Shown here piece by piece: positions 5,371 through 5,614 of a stretch of 5,614 bases of DNA. The DNA comes from Oscillospiraceae bacterium (GTDB lineage: Bacteria; Bacillota; Clostridia; Oscillospirales; Oscillospiraceae): positions 1 to 5,614 of the forward strand of contig JAEDJR010000129.1 in assembly GCA_016296235.1 (NCBI GenBank). Direction: 5' to 3'. Position 1 is the stretch's first letter. Every line of letters starts with the position of its first letter. A program made the position numbers and the translations under genes. The notes below the pieces were generated by a model. The model did not search any database. It was not told the DNA's origin and was given only the letters and a program-made list of their open reading frames with translations.

Positions 5371-5614
5371 ATGAAGGTTTTGCTGCACATCTGCTGCGCC
5401 CCCTGCGCCAACCGTCCCCTGGCCAGTCTCCAGGACGAGGGCCACGACGTGACGGGCTACTGGTACAACCCCAACATCCACCCCTTCACCGAATACCGCA
5501 GCCGCCGCAACACCGTCCGGGCCTACCTGGAGGAGATCGGCGTGCCCCTGGTGGAGCAGAACGACTACGGCCTGCGGCCCTTCGTCCGGGCGGTGGCGGA
5601 GGATATCCCCCACC
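5371..5614 (+). CDS. queH: Epoxyqueuosine reductase QueH (5' part)
   Basis: The gene runs off the window end; 81 codons are visible. QueH (formerly DUF208) reduces epoxyqueuosine to queuosine at the wobble base of GUN-anticodon tRNAs, and is an unrelated replacement for the cobalamin enzyme QueG. The N-terminal MKVLLHICCAPCA carries the adjacent cysteine pair C8-C9 that takes part in the iron-sulfur cluster in this family; the second cysteine pair would lie beyond the window. YWYNPNIHPFTEYRSR (30-45) is the other strongly characteristic motif. The start ATG has AGGAGG 5 nt upstream, with the first base pair of that site inside the CYTH stop codon. I see no other queuosine gene nearby. Confidence 0.92.
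   Translation, partial: MKVLLHICCAPCANRPLASLQDEGHDVTGYWYNPNIHPFTEYRSRRNTVRAYLEEIGVPLVEQNDYGLRPFVRAVAEDIPH

Noticed and set aside
4690..5613. 307-codon minus-strand open frame opposite CYTH and queH
   Set aside because: It spans two well-supported genes on the other strand and shows no domain.

Overview
This window looks like chromosomal DNA from a GC-rich, endospore-forming Clostridia species, most likely a gut Oscillospiraceae/Ruminococcaceae-type bacterium. The evidence is a SpoIIE sporulation phosphatase, strong GC bias at third codon positions, consensus sigma-A promoters, and two intergenic blocks of palindromic repeats of a kind I recognise from memory in that group. The taxonomic call is inference.

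Layout, left to right. (1) 1-77, minus strand: initiator tRNA-fMet (CAT) with encoded CCA, and its own promoter at 105-133. (2) 172-607: a divergent sigma-A promoter (172-200) with a perfect 9-bp inverted repeat lying over its -10 box, then a leader of about 400 nt filled with intergenic repeats. (3) 608-2328, plus strand: a two-gene operon of a LacI-family repressor and a classical short-chain dehydrogenase/reductase, overlapping by 4 nt. (4) 2379-4328, minus strand: spoIIE, convergent with the reductase gene. (5) 4329-4755: a divergent control region. It holds a candidate long-spacer promoter for spoIIE on the minus strand and a good sigma-A promoter on the plus strand, followed by a second repeat block (a cruciform-forming element plus a 7-bp tandem array) bounded by a 19-bp inverted repeat. 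(6) 4756 to the window end, plus strand: a CYTH-domain triphosphatase-like gene and the 5' part of queH (epoxyqueuosine reductase), spaced as an operon.

How the parts relate: the LacI-type regulator probably controls its own operon through the palindrome on its promoter; the reductase's substrate cannot be read from sequence, though an EF-P-modifying 5-aminopentanone reductase is one option. SpoIIE would dephosphorylate SpoIIAA to release sigma-F in the forespore. QueH makes the last step of queuosine in tRNA. CYTH and queH are probably co-transcribed, without a known functional link. I see no phage, CRISPR, toxin-antitoxin or defence system. The most unusual signal is architectural: both plus-strand operons have a consensus promoter separated from the first gene by a repeat-laden leader of 300-400 nt.
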